This document shows, piece after piece, positions 7,631-16,967 of a stretch of DNA of 64,000 nucleotides (positions are counted from its first letter, which is position 1; each line of letters starts with the position of its first letter). The notes beneath the pieces are model-generated. The model was given only the letters and a program-made list of their open reading frames with translations. It searched no databases and was not told the origin of the DNA. Made by a program: the position numbers and the translations under genes. Origin of the DNA: Flavobacteriales bacterium UBA979 (GTDB lineage: Bacteria; Bacteroidota; Bacteroidia; Flavobacteriales_D; Sanyastnellaceae); assembly GCA_002292325.1 (NCBI GenBank), contig DBBR01000033.1, positions 24,924 to 88,923 of the forward strand, written 5' to 3'.

Positions 7631-10435
7631 ATGCGAAACCTTATTCTCCTTTGTTTGCTGGCACTTGCCGGTACGATCCAAGCACAGTCCTTTTCAAACG
7701 CGTCTTCCAGCTTGCCAAATGATTACAACAGTGGCAACTGTGTTGGATTCACAGACATGAACAACGACGGATACGATGACATCGTCGTCCTTGACCAATC
7801 CAAAACGATCAAGGTACTTTACCAAAATGGCGCTGGAGAATTTACAGAAGTCGATTATGGAGATGTGTCAAGCAATAACCAATGGGGAATGACCATTGGA
7901 GATTACGACAACGATGGCCACAAGGATATTTTTTCTGGAGGAGCTTATGACGGAGTTCACGTGAAGCACATCGATGCTGAAGGCGTATTCAGTGACTTCG
8001 ATTTGGACAACGGGTCGATGTTCATGCAGGCATGTAATTTTGCAGACATTGATGGTGATGGTCAACTCGATGTCTTCGGTTGCCATGATGACGCGCTCTC
8101 ACGCATTTGGAAGGGCAACGGAACTGCGTTGGATTATGATCAGGAGTTGATTGATCTAACGAATTACGATTTTAGCGATTACCCATCAACGGACCACAGC
8201 GGAAACTACGGAACGGTTTTCAGTGACTTTGACAACGACGGAGACATTGATTTGACGATAGCGAAGTGCCGTCAGTTTGTCAATGATCCAATGGACCCAC
8301 GTCGTGTGAATCAAATATGGATGAACAACGGTGACGGAACGTGGTCTGAGGTAGCTGAGGAACGAGGCTTGGTTTTGAATGAGCAAAGCTGGACGGTGGA
8401 CTATGCGGATTATGACAACGATGGTGATTGGGATTGCTTCTTAACGAATCATTCTACAACGATGAAATTGCTAGAGAATGATGGCAATGGATATTTTACG
8501 GACATCACGGAAGCTGCTGGATTGGATTTTAGCGGTTTTGTCTTGCAGGCAAAATTGGCTGACTTTGACAACGACGGATATGTCGATGTGCTGGTTTCTG
8601 GTGGTATTCATGCGTACTATCGCAACAACGGTGATGGAACGTTTACCCAAGACAATGCCTTCTCGTCGGGTGATACCATGCACAGCTTTGCATTGGGTGA
8701 TGTGAACCGGGATGGTTCCATGGATGTTTACGCGAGTTACGGAAATGGTTACAATTCCCCAGACAATGGAAACGATGACATCTTGTGGATGAATACAGGC
8801 AATGACAACCATTGGATTGCCTTCGACCTGGAAGGTATTGTATCGAATAAAGATGCAGTGGGCACCAAGGTTGTTCTCACGGGAGACTTTGGAACAATGA
8901 TTCGGGAAGTGCGAGCGGGTGAGAGCTACGGCATCACCAACACGTTTGCGTGCATGTTCGGTTTGGGTGATCACGAGGTGATTACAAATGCAACTGTCAA
9001 ATGGCCGAGTGGAATGGTGACCGTTATCGAAAATCCATCGATTGACCAGTACCACAATTTACTGGAGGCACCTTGCATGACAAGCGTAGAATTGAGCTAC
9101 CCTGCCAATCTCACGCTTTGTCCAGGAGAAAGCATTGAGATCACAGCGACAGGCGATTTCGCCTCCTATGCTTGGTCCAACGGCGCGACTGAAGCGTCGA
9201 TCTCAGTTGACGAGGCGGGCACATACAGCCTTACAGCTTACGATGCTGATGGATGTGCAGCAGTCTCGGAAATGGTGGTTGTAGATATGGTCAATGAATC
9301 GTCACCAGAAATTCTTGTGGACGGGGAGCTGACTTTCTGTGCTGGTTCATCTGTTGAGTTCATCGGCCCGAATGGTGAAGGCTGGACTTGGTCCAACGGG
9401 GAATCAACCCAGAGCATTGTAGTCACAGAATCTGGCACGTATTCGATGTCCCTTCTCGATGCTTGCGGCAACGATAATCCATCAGAAGAGTATGTGGTTG
9501 TCGTATTGGAAACTCCTGAAATTCCGGTGGTAACAGTTCCTACAGATATTGTTTCCAATGAACCATTTACATTGACCTCCTCATCTGAGACGACACGATG
9601 GTTCGACACAGAATTGGCCACTGAGCCAATTCATGTTGGCCAGACGTATGAGACTTCGTTGACCGAGAACACAACGATTTGGGTGGATGACATCGCTGAT
9701 TCAGGAATGATCGAAGCTGAAGGGGGACGGACAGAAATGGGTGATGGTCAATACCATGATAACAGCGTTCGTTGGTTGGTGTTTGATGCGTATGAGGATA
9801 TGGTGATACACACGGTTGATGTGTTTGCAAATGGAGCGGGTGTGCGTGAAATCGGAGTGAGCGATTCAGATGGCAACGTGTTGATGTCAGCTGAGTTTGA
9901 TCTTTTGGATGGAATGAATACCATCACATTGGATATGGAAGTGCCTGAAGGCACAGGATATGGTTTACGCTCTTTCTCAAATGACCCACAACTTTGGAGA
10001 GATGGAACGGGCACCCAAATGAATTACCCATATGAATTGGGTGAATTGGGCGCCATTACACAGAGCACTGCAGGTGGCAACAATGCAACGAATTACTACT
10101 ATTTTTTCTACAACTGGGTGGTCCAGACGCCATCCATTGGATGTGCATCTGACCGTGTGCCTGTAACGGTGACGGTCGTTGGAATATCAGAATTAACAGC
10201 AACTGCGTTTGATGTTTTTCCAAATCCAACCAATGGACTTTTGCAAATAGCGGCCAATCAATGGACCCCTGGCACCCAGTGGTCTTTAGTGAATGCTTTA
10301 GGTCAGGTCATAGAACAAGGACAGCTCGTCTCTTCTCTGACCACACTTGATTTTTCTGCCAAGCCAAAGGGACAATATGTTCTTCAAGTTCTGACGGAAA
10401 GCGACAATCACGCTGTTCAATTGGTCATCCAATAA
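7631..10435 (+). CDS. Secreted FG-GAP/VCBS repeat protein with UnbV-like domain and T9SS type A signal
   Basis: A 934-residue secreted protein. A signal peptide covers residues 1-18 (cleavage after QA). Residues about 35-385 hold six or more FG-GAP/VCBS repeats with calcium-binding DxDNDGxxD motifs, predicted to form a beta-propeller. An ASPIC/UnbV-like domain follows (about 395-460: VGTKVVL, REVRAGESYG, FGLGDHE, VKWPSG). Two Ig-like repeats (LCPGESIEITATG and LTFCAGSSVEFIG) lie around 480-640, then a probable beta-sandwich. The last ~80 residues (VFPNPTNGLLQI to QLVIQ) are a T9SS type A C-terminal domain. Function unknown; surface binding or adhesion is inferred. A strong hairpin terminator follows. 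Confidence 0.88.
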   Translation: MRNLILLCLLALAGTIQAQSFSNASSSLPNDYNSGNCVGFTDMNNDGYDDIVVLDQSKTIKVLYQNGAGEFTEVDYGDVSSNNQWGMTIGDYDNDGHKDIFSGGAYDGVHVKHIDAEGVFSDFDLDNGSMFMQACNFADIDGDGQLDVFGCHDDALSRIWKGNGTALDYDQELIDLTNYDFSDYPSTDHSGNYGTVFSDFDNDGDIDLTIAKCRQFVNDPMDPRRVNQIWMNNGDGTWSEVAEERGLVLNEQSWTVDYADYDNDGDWDCFLTNHSTTMKLLENDGNGYFTDITEAAGLDFSGFVLQAKLADFDNDGYVDVLVSGGIHAYYRNNGDGTFTQDNAFSSGDTMHSFALGDVNRDGSMDVYASYGNGYNSPDNGNDDILWMNTGNDNHWIAFDLEGIVSNKDAVGTKVVLTGDFGTMIREVRAGESYGITNTFACMFGLGDHEVITNATVKWPSGMVTVIENPSIDQYHNLLEAPCMTSVELSYPANLTLCPGESIEITATGDFASYAWSNGATEASISVDEAGTYSLTAYDADGCAAVSEMVVVDMVNESSPEILVDGELTFCAGSSVEFIGPNGEGWTWSNGESTQSIVVTESGTYSMSLLDACGNDNPSEEYVVVVLETPEIPVVTVPTDIVSNEPFTLTSSSETTRWFDTELATEPIHVGQTYETSLTENTTIWVDDIADSGMIEAEGGRTEMGDGQYHDNSVRWLVFDAYEDMVIHTVDVFANGAGVREIGVSDSDGNVLMSAEFDLLDGMNTITLDMEVPEGTGYGLRSFSNDPQLWRDGTGTQMNYPYELGELGAITQSTAGGNNATNYYYFFYNWVVQTPSIGCASDRVPVTVTVVGISELTATAFDVFPNPTNGLLQIAANQWTPGTQWSLVNALGQVIEQGQLVSSLTTLDFSAKPKGQYVLQVLTESDNHAVQLVIQ

Positions 10436-10478
10436 CAGGCATGTTGACTGCATGCAAAAAGTGCAGTCATTCCTCGAC

Positions 10479-10509
10479 AAAAAAGGCAGCTCTCAGGCTG
10501 CCTTTTTTT
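10479..10509. terminator. Bidirectional intrinsic terminator
   Basis: A perfect stem of AAAAAGGCAGC against GCTGCCTTTTT encloses a 6-nt loop, with A-rich and T-rich flanks so that it works in both directions. It lies 43 bp after the FG-GAP protein stop and overlaps the stop codon (10508-10510) of the convergent yigZ gene. This is the clearest terminator in the window. Confidence 0.85.
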
Positions 10510-11122
10510 ATTGGGGGTTATTCAGAACTTTTATGTGACATCCGTAGGTGGCCGCGATTTGTCTTTCGAAATCGTCTGCAAGTGAGACGCGAACATGCAC
10601 CTCTATGGTCACATTGTGCGAAAAGTCTTGCTTGATGAGCTTGCCGCGGCTTTTATCGATCCGTGACATAACCCCGCCGACCAATCCATATGGGCATTGA
10701 ATAACGAATGCCTTTTCGACATACCTGGCATCGATAGATCCATTGGAGATGGCAGCTAAGGTCGCTTCTCTGTATGCTTCTATCAGCCCTCCAACACCCA
10801 GCTTTGTTCCACCGAAGTACCGCACAACCACAGCCAGGCATCCGGTCAATTCCAGGGATCTGAGCGCCCCCAATATTGGTGGACCTGCGCTGTTAGAAGG
10901 TTCTCCATCATCAGAAGCTCTCCATCGCTCTCCTCCGTACCCTAAGCGATATGCATAAGCGTGATGACGCGCATCATGGTACTCCTTTCTTAATGAGGCC
11001 AAGAGCGGTGCGACATCGGCCTCTGATAGAATGGGATAGACGAATCCATAGTGCTTTGATCCTTTTACTTTAAAAAGACCCTTGCAAGGTGCCTTGATCG
11101 TATGGTATTCATCGGATTCCAA
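10508..11122 (-). CDS. YigZ/IMPACT family protein
   Basis: A 204-residue cytoplasmic protein of the UPF0029/IMPACT family. Diagnostic motifs are HHAYAYRLG, ASDDGEPSNSAG, and VVVRYFGGTKLGVGGLIEAY in the N-terminal domain, followed by a ferredoxin-like C-terminal domain (about 135-204). The eukaryotic relative IMPACT modulates translation stress signalling; the bacterial role is not settled (nucleic acid or ribosome binding has been suggested). The start overlaps the stop of the upstream dehydratase gene by 14 nt, so the two are cotranscribed. Its own stop codon sits inside the bidirectional terminator. Confidence 0.9.
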   Translation of the reverse strand: MESDEYHTIKAPCKGLFKVKGSKHYGFVYPILSEADVAPLLASLRKEYHDARHHAYAYRLGYGGERWRASDDGEPSNSAGPPILGALRSLELTGCLAVVVRYFGGTKLGVGGLIEAYREATLAAISNGSIDARYVEKAFVIQCPYGLVGGVMSRIDKSRGKLIKQDFSHNVTIEVHVRVSLADDFERQIAATYGCHIKVLNNPQ

Positions 11123-12977
11123 TTTGCTCTGGCTGAAATTCTGGAATTAAATGTTCAAGCAATGATCGAGTTGCTTCGTGATTGCCTCGTTGCTCGGCAA
11201 GCAAATGGATGGAATTGAGCCCTTCTGCTGTGAGCGTACCGACTGAATTCGCCCGCATGATTTTAGCATGGTGGGTTGGCAACAGTTCGTCTTTTTGCGA
11301 AAGTAATTCTTCGTGCATCTTCTCGCCTGGGCGCAATCCCGTGATGCTAATTTCGATGTCTCGTCCCTCCTCTAATCCGGCCAAAGCAATCATTTTTTTG
11401 GCGAGATCTAAAATTCGGATTGACTTGCCCATATCGAAGACAAACACATTATTCATTTCACCAATAGCGGAGGCTTCGAGCACCAAAGAAACCGCCTCCG
11501 GTATGGTCATAAAAAAACGAGTGACTTCGGCATCCGTTACCGTCACGGGGCCCCCACGTTCAATTTGTTGGCGGAACAACGGAATAACCGATCCGTTGCT
11601 GCCCAAGACATTTCCAAACCGGGTAATGACGCATTGAATGGACGATTCATCAGCGACATGCATGACCAGTAATTCGGCGAGTCGCTTTGTGCATCCCATG
11701 ACGCTTGTGGGGTTCACAGCCTTATCCGTAGAGATCATGACGAACCGCTGGCACCCGGACGCAATAGCGGCATTTAGAATGCGGTAAGTCCCTAATACAT
11801 TGGTTTCAAAGGCCTGCCAAGGTTGACTTTCCATCAGAGGCACGTGCTTGTACGCAGCCGCATGATACACGATGTCCGGCTTGAATGCTTTGAGTGTGCT
11901 TTTGGCTTGCGAAGCGTCTCGAATATCACCTACTTGCAAATCCACACGTCCACGAATTCCCAACCGAACGAGTTCCAAGTGTAAGTCGTGCAATGGGGTC
12001 TCAGCTTGGTCAATGGCCAACAACGCAGCAGGTTCGTGCGTTAGAATTTGACGAACAATTTCAGATCCAATGGAGCCTGCAGCACCGGTGATGCAAACAC
12101 GTTTTCCTTTGATGTTCGCTTGTGCAGCATCCGGAGATAATTGGATGGGCTCGCGACCGAGCAAATCTTCTATATTGAGTTCTCGAATTTGTCCCACAGA
12201 TAGCTCACCGTTGATCCATCGATCAACAGGGGGAACGTCCAATGGTCGAACACCATGACGAAGCGCCATGTCCACCATTTTTCGGCGGCGTTCAGTGGTC
12301 AAATTTTGGACGCTCAATATTAAGCGGTCGACGCGTCCATTTTGAAGTAGACGCTCTCCTTCGTCTGCGTTGACAACATCGACGCCTTCCAGTTTTTTTC
12401 CCATTTTATTGCGGTCATCGTCAATGAAAGCGACGACTCGCATGCTTGATTCTCCCAATTCTCGATCGATGGTATGCTTCGCAATGAGTCCGGCTTCTCC
12501 TGCACCAAAGATGGCGACCGGTATTTGTGAACCAGGGAGTCGCCGGTTGTATAGATAGAGCCATTTAACCAGCCATCGACTGGAGATCATGGCCCCCGTG
12601 GTAATGAGCCATTCTATTCCAATGATTGAAAAGGGAATCAGATATGGACTTCCCATGGACATTGCGATAAAATTTGCAGCAATGAATGTGAGGGTGGAGG
12701 AGAAGTTCGTAAGCAGGATGCGGCGAGCGTCTGCTAATCCAGTATGGCGAATGATTCCAGATGAAGTCTTGAAAATGCGCATAACCAACAGCCTCACGGC
12801 GATGTAGACGGGCAAAAACCCCATCCAGACATCCCATTCATCTTCTGGTATTCGGAATTCAAATCGCAATAACGCGGCGACGAACAGCGCGATGACTCCA
12901 CTCACCAAGTCAATGGCCGTAATGATCCATCGCGGTGCCAGCTGTTGAGGGAGAATGCGTTTAAGCAGCATATTCAA
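11109..12977 (-). CDS. Membrane-anchored UDP-sugar 4,6-dehydratase (PglF/WbpM/CapD type)
   Basis: A 622-residue enzyme. Four hydrophobic segments fall within residues 1-140. A first Rossmann domain (GAGEAGL near 158) is followed by the catalytic SDR domain with TGAAGSIGSE (297-306) for NAD(P). Then come YHAAAYKHVPLME (371-383) and STDKAVNP (416-423), with M427 and K431 in the place of the usual Tyr-x-x-x-Lys. The Met replacement is typical of the large membrane form acting on UDP-GlcNAc to make 4-keto-6-deoxy intermediates for glycans. The likely role is surface polysaccharide or protein-glycan synthesis. No other glycan genes adjoin it, so the exact substrate is open. It overlaps yigZ by 14 nt and follows the PorT-like gene by 5 bp. 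Confidence 0.88.
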   Translation of the reverse strand: MNMLLKRILPQQLAPRWIITAIDLVSGVIALFVAALLRFEFRIPEDEWDVWMGFLPVYIAVRLLVMRIFKTSSGIIRHTGLADARRILLTNFSSTLTFIAANFIAMSMGSPYLIPFSIIGIEWLITTGAMISSRWLVKWLYLYNRRLPGSQIPVAIFGAGEAGLIAKHTIDRELGESSMRVVAFIDDDRNKMGKKLEGVDVVNADEGERLLQNGRVDRLILSVQNLTTERRRKMVDMALRHGVRPLDVPPVDRWINGELSVGQIRELNIEDLLGREPIQLSPDAAQANIKGKRVCITGAAGSIGSEIVRQILTHEPAALLAIDQAETPLHDLHLELVRLGIRGRVDLQVGDIRDASQAKSTLKAFKPDIVYHAAAYKHVPLMESQPWQAFETNVLGTYRILNAAIASGCQRFVMISTDKAVNPTSVMGCTKRLAELLVMHVADESSIQCVITRFGNVLGSNGSVIPLFRQQIERGGPVTVTDAEVTRFFMTIPEAVSLVLEASAIGEMNNVFVFDMGKSIRILDLAKKMIALAGLEEGRDIEISITGLRPGEKMHEELLSQKDELLPTHHAKIMRANSVGTLTAEGLNSIHLLAEQRGNHEATRSLLEHLIPEFQPEQIGIR

Positions 12978-12982
12978 TCGGC

Positions 12983-13720
12983 TTATCCTTCAAACAAAAG
13001 GGATAAAACGAAGGAGCGCGTCCTCAACGATTGAAGAGGAGCTGAATATCGGCTATCGTCCTGTATCAGGATATTCCGACGCCCCAATTCAAATTTGCCT
13101 TCGATGCTGAATTTGAAAAATGGCAAAAACACATCGATTCCAGCGCCCAAATCAATGGCAGTGTTGCCGGATTCAAGTCGCAAAATAAAATCGCTCTGCA
13201 ATTGCTGATTGGTTTCTTCCTGCGATTGCATGTCTTTGCTCACTTTACCGCCAACCAGCGCATACGCCGCATAATTGCCGACTCGGTCTGTTCTGAGCTT
13301 CAGTAGAAGAGGGAAATCTAAATAGACGGATTCAGTTCGTCTGACTTTGAGGTCACTTTCACCTTCTTTTAAGAACCGATACTCCAAGGCTCTGTCTTGG
13401 AAAGATAAGCCGGGTAAAAACCGAACGTGAAAGTTTTTGGTCGCATCCCAGGATGCGACGAGGGCGAGGTTAAACCCCGCTTGAGGTTCATTGATGATGG
13501 CCTGCAGGCTATCGGAAAAGGTGAAATCAGGAGTCAGATTCACGTTGAAATCCGAAGTGTTCCCAGACAATGCAAATCCAAAATGATAGCCTTTTGCATC
13601 AAAGGCTGCAAGGTTTTTCCTTACCTGCTGTCCGATAGCAGAAGGGGCGGCCAGGGAGAGGAAAACAATCCAAATAAGGGTTGTCTTCAATAGTGGTCTG
13701 AAAGATGCGGTTCGTTCCAT
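12983..13720 (-). CDS. PorT/SprT-like outer-membrane protein of the type IX secretion system
   Basis: A 245-residue protein with a signal peptide (about 1-28, cleaved after AIG) followed by a small beta-barrel-like sequence. The opening of the mature part, KNLAAFDAKGYHFGFALSGN with a following DFNVN, matches the NLPxFDxKxxHxGFxLGxN pattern I know from PorT/SprT. PorT is an integral outer-membrane component needed for T9SS export. ATG 13720 is preferred because the longer reading (13816) puts 32 residues before a good signal peptide. It lies between the dehydratase and the small membrane-protein gene, all leftward. Confidence 0.75.
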   Translation of the reverse strand: MERTASFRPLLKTTLIWIVFLSLAAPSAIGQQVRKNLAAFDAKGYHFGFALSGNTSDFNVNLTPDFTFSDSLQAIINEPQAGFNLALVASWDATKNFHVRFLPGLSFQDRALEYRFLKEGESDLKVRRTESVYLDFPLLLKLRTDRVGNYAAYALVGGKVSKDMQSQEETNQQLQSDFILRLESGNTAIDLGAGIDVFLPFFKFSIEGKFELGRRNILIQDDSRYSAPLQSLRTRSFVLSLLFEG

Positions 13721-13770
13721 GCCAGGTTTTCCTCGTAGGGGTAAATCTACGAACGGAATGACCACGCTTC

Positions 13771-14328
13771 CTAGTATGGTTTTTGAGGCGAAATCCATAC
13801 TCGTCCCCATATCCAAGTAAAGATGGCCGTAACGATCAATGCTCCAAATACCCAGGCCATCGCCACAGTTCCTAAGTAGAAAATTGGTGAGAAAAACACC
13901 TGAATATTTTCTGCCTGTTGGTTGTAAACTTCCTGAGGAGTTCGGTCAGCAAGCGCGGGATTTGAGGCTAGAAATTGGGCGAATAGAACGGGGTCAGACG
14001 TCATAGACTCGAGCAATTGAAGTTGTTGGTTTTTTCGTTGCTCAATCGATTCGGGAACGATGGCATAATACCATATTCCTAAAGTCGTGATTAATAGAAG
14101 AGAATAGCGCAACGCCTTGCGCGCTGATGACTTCCAACGGTCAAGAAAGTTAGTTTCGCGTTGAAGGGCATGGTAAGATTCCATAGCTGAGATGACCGTG
14201 AGCCAACCCAGATTGAGAAAAATACCATATTGATTCGATGTTTCCCAAGTCCAAGAGCCCAATCCCAAGAATTTCAATGCAATCCAAGAGATGAGGGCGA
14301 TCAGGAGTACCGTCCAAGATCTATCCAT
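13771..14328 (-). CDS. Small multi-pass membrane protein, DUF4199-like
   Basis: A 185-residue protein with four predicted membrane segments (about 5-20, 33-48, 74-92 and 147-170). Between the third and fourth is a soluble stretch rich in Gln and Glu. The layout resembles DUF4199 proteins, which are common in Bacteroidota and have no known function; the family call is tentative. Its start overlaps the rho stop by 8 nt and the PorT-like gene follows 50 bp later, so it is probably cotranscribed with rho. Confidence 0.6.
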   Translation of the reverse strand: MDRSWTVLLIALISWIALKFLGLGSWTWETSNQYGIFLNLGWLTVISAMESYHALQRETNFLDRWKSSARKALRYSLLLITTLGIWYYAIVPESIEQRKNQQLQLLESMTSDPVLFAQFLASNPALADRTPQEVYNQQAENIQVFFSPIFYLGTVAMAWVFGALIVTAIFTWIWGRVWISPQKPY

Positions 14329-16225
14329 TCATGGAGGATAGGAATTCTTCGTTGCTGCGGGTTTGTTCCATGCGTTCTTTCATGAATTCCATGGCCTCTA
14401 CCGGATTCATGTCCGCTAAATGCTTCCTGAGAACCCAGATTCGCTGAAGTGTTTCTTTGTCTAAGAGCAGATCTTCTCGTCGCGTTCCTGAAGTCAGGAT
14501 ATCGATGGCTGGATAAATTCTGCGGTTGGAAATCCTTCGGTCCAATTGCAGTTCCATGTTGCCTGTTCCTTTGAATTCTTCAAAGATTACTTCATCCATT
14601 TTTGAACCAGTCTCGGTCAAAGCAGTTGCAATGATTGAAAGCGAGCCTCCGTTCTCGATGTTGCGCGCGGCACCAAAGAATCGTTTTGGTTTTTGCAGAG
14701 CATTGGCCTCAACGCCTCCACTCAATATTTTACCAGAACTAGGAGAAACGGTATTGTATGCGCGGGCTAGACGTGTTATGGAATCCAATAGGATGCATAC
14801 ATCGTGGCCACACTCGACCATGCGTTTGGCTTTTTCCAAGACCAAATTTGCAATGCGCACATGGCGGTCAGCCGGTTCGTCGAAGGTGGATGCGATGACC
14901 TCAGCATTCACGCTTCGTTTCATATCCGTAACTTCTTCTGGTCTTTCGTCGATGAGTAAAATCAGCAAATACACCTCTGGGTGATTCAATGCTATCGAAT
15001 TGGCAACATCCTTGAGTAAAGTTGTTTTACCTGTTTTTGGTTGAGAAACCAACATGCCACGTTGGCCCTTGCCTACGGGCGCGAACAAATCCATCAGTCG
15101 TGTGCTGATGTTCCCTCCACGGGTGCTCAATTTGAATTGTTCTTGAGGAAACAGCGGTGTTAAGAATTTAAATGGAATACGATCTCGAACCCATTCTGGA
15201 GATCGTCCATTGATGCTCATTACGTCAATGAGCGGATAAAACTTTTCACCAATGCGAGGCGGTCGGACCTTCGCGATAACGGTATCACCCGTCTGCAAGG
15301 AAAACTGCTTAATCTGACGTGACGTCAAGTAAACGTCATCGGGAGAATTTAGGTAGTTGTAGTCAGCAGACCTTAAAAACCCGAACCCTTCCTGTTGGAT
15401 CTCTAATACTCCTTCAGCGGTTATGATTCCATCAAAATTGAAGCCATGTTCCTCTGGTTCACTGATGTATCGGTCCTTCCGATCGTTGCGGCGGTCTCCT
15501 CTTCGATCGTTTCGTTTATCGTTCCTCCGGTCATTTCGTCGGTCGCCTTCTCGGTCATTGTTGCGGCCATTTGAGCGATCGTTATTTCTGCCGCTATTTC
15601 GATCGTTTCCGCGATCGTTGCCCTTCTCATTTTTACCATCGTGCGAGCGATTGCTTGTTCGGTCGCTGTTTCGGTCGTTGTTTCGGTCTTTTCGCGATTC
15701 ATCTTTGGTGACTTCCTCCTGATTCTTCGAATCTGTTGGAGCCTTTTCCTTTTCCTCCTGTCTTGCGCGCCTTTCCCGAATCGCATCACCCGGCTTGCGT
15801 TCGTTTTTCGAATCTTTGGATCCTTCGTTGTTGGCGGCTTTCGAATCCGCATTTCCTTCTGAGTTGGCCGAGGAAGATTTTCCGCGAGGATTTGATCTAC
15901 GTTTGTCCGAGCTTTTCGTGCTTGTCGAAGAATCGCTGTCTCCTCTGGCCCGTCGTTCGTTTCCTTTTCGATCGGTGCCATCCTTCGAGTTCGACTCAGG
16001 CTTTTCTCCACTCTTCGCATCGCTTTTGGGAGAAGCTTTCGGTCGTGGTTTTGGTCCAGGTTTAGCTTTCGAAGCAGAAGCTGCTGGCTGCAAAGCTTGT
16101 TCGTCTAAAATGCTGTAAACGAGGTCTTGCTTCTTCAACTTCTCAGCTCGTGCAACGCCTAGTTTTTTTGCGATTTCCTTTAAATCAGGAACTTTTTTCG
16201 CGTTTAATTCAATGATGTCGTACAT
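14321..16225 (-). CDS. rho: Transcription termination factor Rho with long disordered insertion
   Basis: A 634-residue hexameric RNA translocase that ends transcription. Residues 1-47 are the N-terminal helical SAP-like domain ([12 protein letters not shown]). Residues about 48-262 are a low-complexity insert rich in Lys, Ser, Glu and then Asn-Asp-Arg repeats. The primary RNA-binding OSB fold starts near 265 ([15 protein letters not shown]). The ATPase core carries Walker [20 protein letters not shown], the Q-loop and R-loop regions and the [11 protein letters not shown] segment. E. coli Rho is 419 residues, so the extra length is the insert. Such inserts are known in Bacteroidota Rho. A 170-bp leader separates it from the upstream phosphodiesterase gene. 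Confidence 0.96.
   Translation of the reverse strand: MYDIIELNAKKVPDLKEIAKKLGVARAEKLKKQDLVYSILDEQALQPAASASKAKPGPKPRPKASPKSDAKSGEKPESNSKDGTDRKGNERRARGDSDSSTSTKSSDKRRSNPRGKSSSANSEGNADSKAANNEGSKDSKNERKPGDAIRERRARQEEKEKAPTDSKNQEEVTKDESRKDRNNDRNSDRTSNRSHDGKNEKGNDRGNDRNSGRNNDRSNGRNNDREGDRRNDRRNDKRNDRRGDRRNDRKDRYISEPEEHGFNFDGIITAEGVLEIQQEGFGFLRSADYNYLNSPDDVYLTSRQIKQFSLQTGDTVIAKVRPPRIGEKFYPLIDVMSINGRSPEWVRDRIPFKFLTPLFPQEQFKLSTRGGNISTRLMDLFAPVGKGQRGMLVSQPKTGKTTLLKDVANSIALNHPEVYLLILLIDERPEEVTDMKRSVNAEVIASTFDEPADRHVRIANLVLEKAKRMVECGHDVCILLDSITRLARAYNTVSPSSGKILSGGVEANALQKPKRFFGAARNIENGGSLSIIATALTETGSKMDEVIFEEFKGTGNMELQLDRRISNRRIYPAIDILTSGTRREDLLLDKETLQRIWVLRKHLADMNPVEAMEFMKERMEQTRSNEEFLSSMNG
15440..15700. 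repeat. Tandem degenerate repeat encoding the Asn-Asp-Arg tract of Rho
   Basis: The plus strand shows many short imperfect repeats of CGNTCGTT / CGGTCGTT type, the complement of codons for N-D-R-N and N-D-R-R. The repeat stays in frame with rho and makes long open frames in other frames and on the other strand, which are artefacts. Repeat number is likely to vary between strains through slippage. Confidence 0.7.
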
Positions 16226-16395
16226 CCAGTCTTAAAATAGAAAGTGGGTATTTTTACTTGATTGTGTTCTTCAGTTTTCCATGGGTTCCGACTCAGTGCG
16301 AGACGTTGATGGCCAAAATGAAAAGGGGATCATTGCTTCTCGCTTTCATCTAATTGAGCGAGCTCCTCGTGAGAACATTGCAATAATACGCAATT

Positions 16396-16929
16396 TTACT
16401 TAGTAATGGCCTTTTTAATCCGATTGCCAAGCTCAATGACCTTCATATTGCAGACGGCACCATCTTGAATTTGGAACTTGATCAGGGTCCGCTTTTGATG
16501 AAATCCATGGTAACCCGCTGCTCCAGGGTTGCAATAAATGCCTCCAAAACTCAGATCTTTTTCAACACGCAATAAGTGACTGTGTCCGCAGATGAAGACG
16601 TCCGGACGGTGCTCCTCCAAAAGACGTCGAATTCCCTTCGCGTAGCGACCTGGACGGCCGCCTATGTGCGTCATGAAGAATGTGAGGCCTTGAATCTCCC
16701 ATTTCAAGGATTCTTTAACTTCTGAACGAATGGTGCTGTCATCAATATTTCCAAAAACGATGCGGGCTTCAATTTTTGCTAAGCGTTTTACTTCATCGAC
16801 TACCTGAAGCGTTCCGAGATCTCCTGCATGCCAAATTTCATCACAGTCGGACAAGTGGTGACTGATTCGATCGTCCCAATGTCCGTGATTGTCTGATAAC
16901 AATCCGATGTGAACGTTTGATTTCGGCAC
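16396..16929 (-). CDS. YfcE/MJ0936-family metallophosphoesterase
   Basis: A 177-residue cytoplasmic phosphodiesterase. Metal-binding motifs of the calcineurin-like fold are visible in order: GLLSDNHG (near 8-15), WHAGDLG (33-39), GNIDD (60-64), THIGGRPG (86-93) and GHSHLLRVE (about 115-123). The NPGAAGYHG segment is typical of the YfcE group. Biological substrate unknown. It is divergent from the PorE-like gene (38 bp between starts) and runs in the same direction as rho. Confidence 0.88.
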   Translation of the reverse strand: MPKSNVHIGLLSDNHGHWDDRISHHLSDCDEIWHAGDLGTLQVVDEVKRLAKIEARIVFGNIDDSTIRSEVKESLKWEIQGLTFFMTHIGGRPGRYAKGIRRLLEEHRPDVFICGHSHLLRVEKDLSFGGIYCNPGAAGYHGFHQKRTLIKFQIQDGAVCNMKVIELGNRIKKAITK

Positions 16930-16967
16930 GGTGTTTGAAATTTTGTCGGGGTCCTTAAATTAGAACC

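Noticed and set aside
8471-9055. 194-residue minus-strand frame
   Set aside because: Antisense to the FG-GAP repeat gene; the repeated DNDG codons give long antisense frames. No family motifs.
15421-16020. 199-residue minus-strand frame and several plus-strand Ser/Arg/Phe-rich frames
   Set aside because: They lie inside the Asn-Asp-Arg repeat of rho; the repeat keeps other frames open. The rho frame explains the region.
16320-16385. Inverted repeat CTCGCT / AGCGAG between the phosphodiesterase gene and rho
   Set aside because: Only 6-bp arms with an 11-nt loop and no T-run, so it is not a credible terminator.
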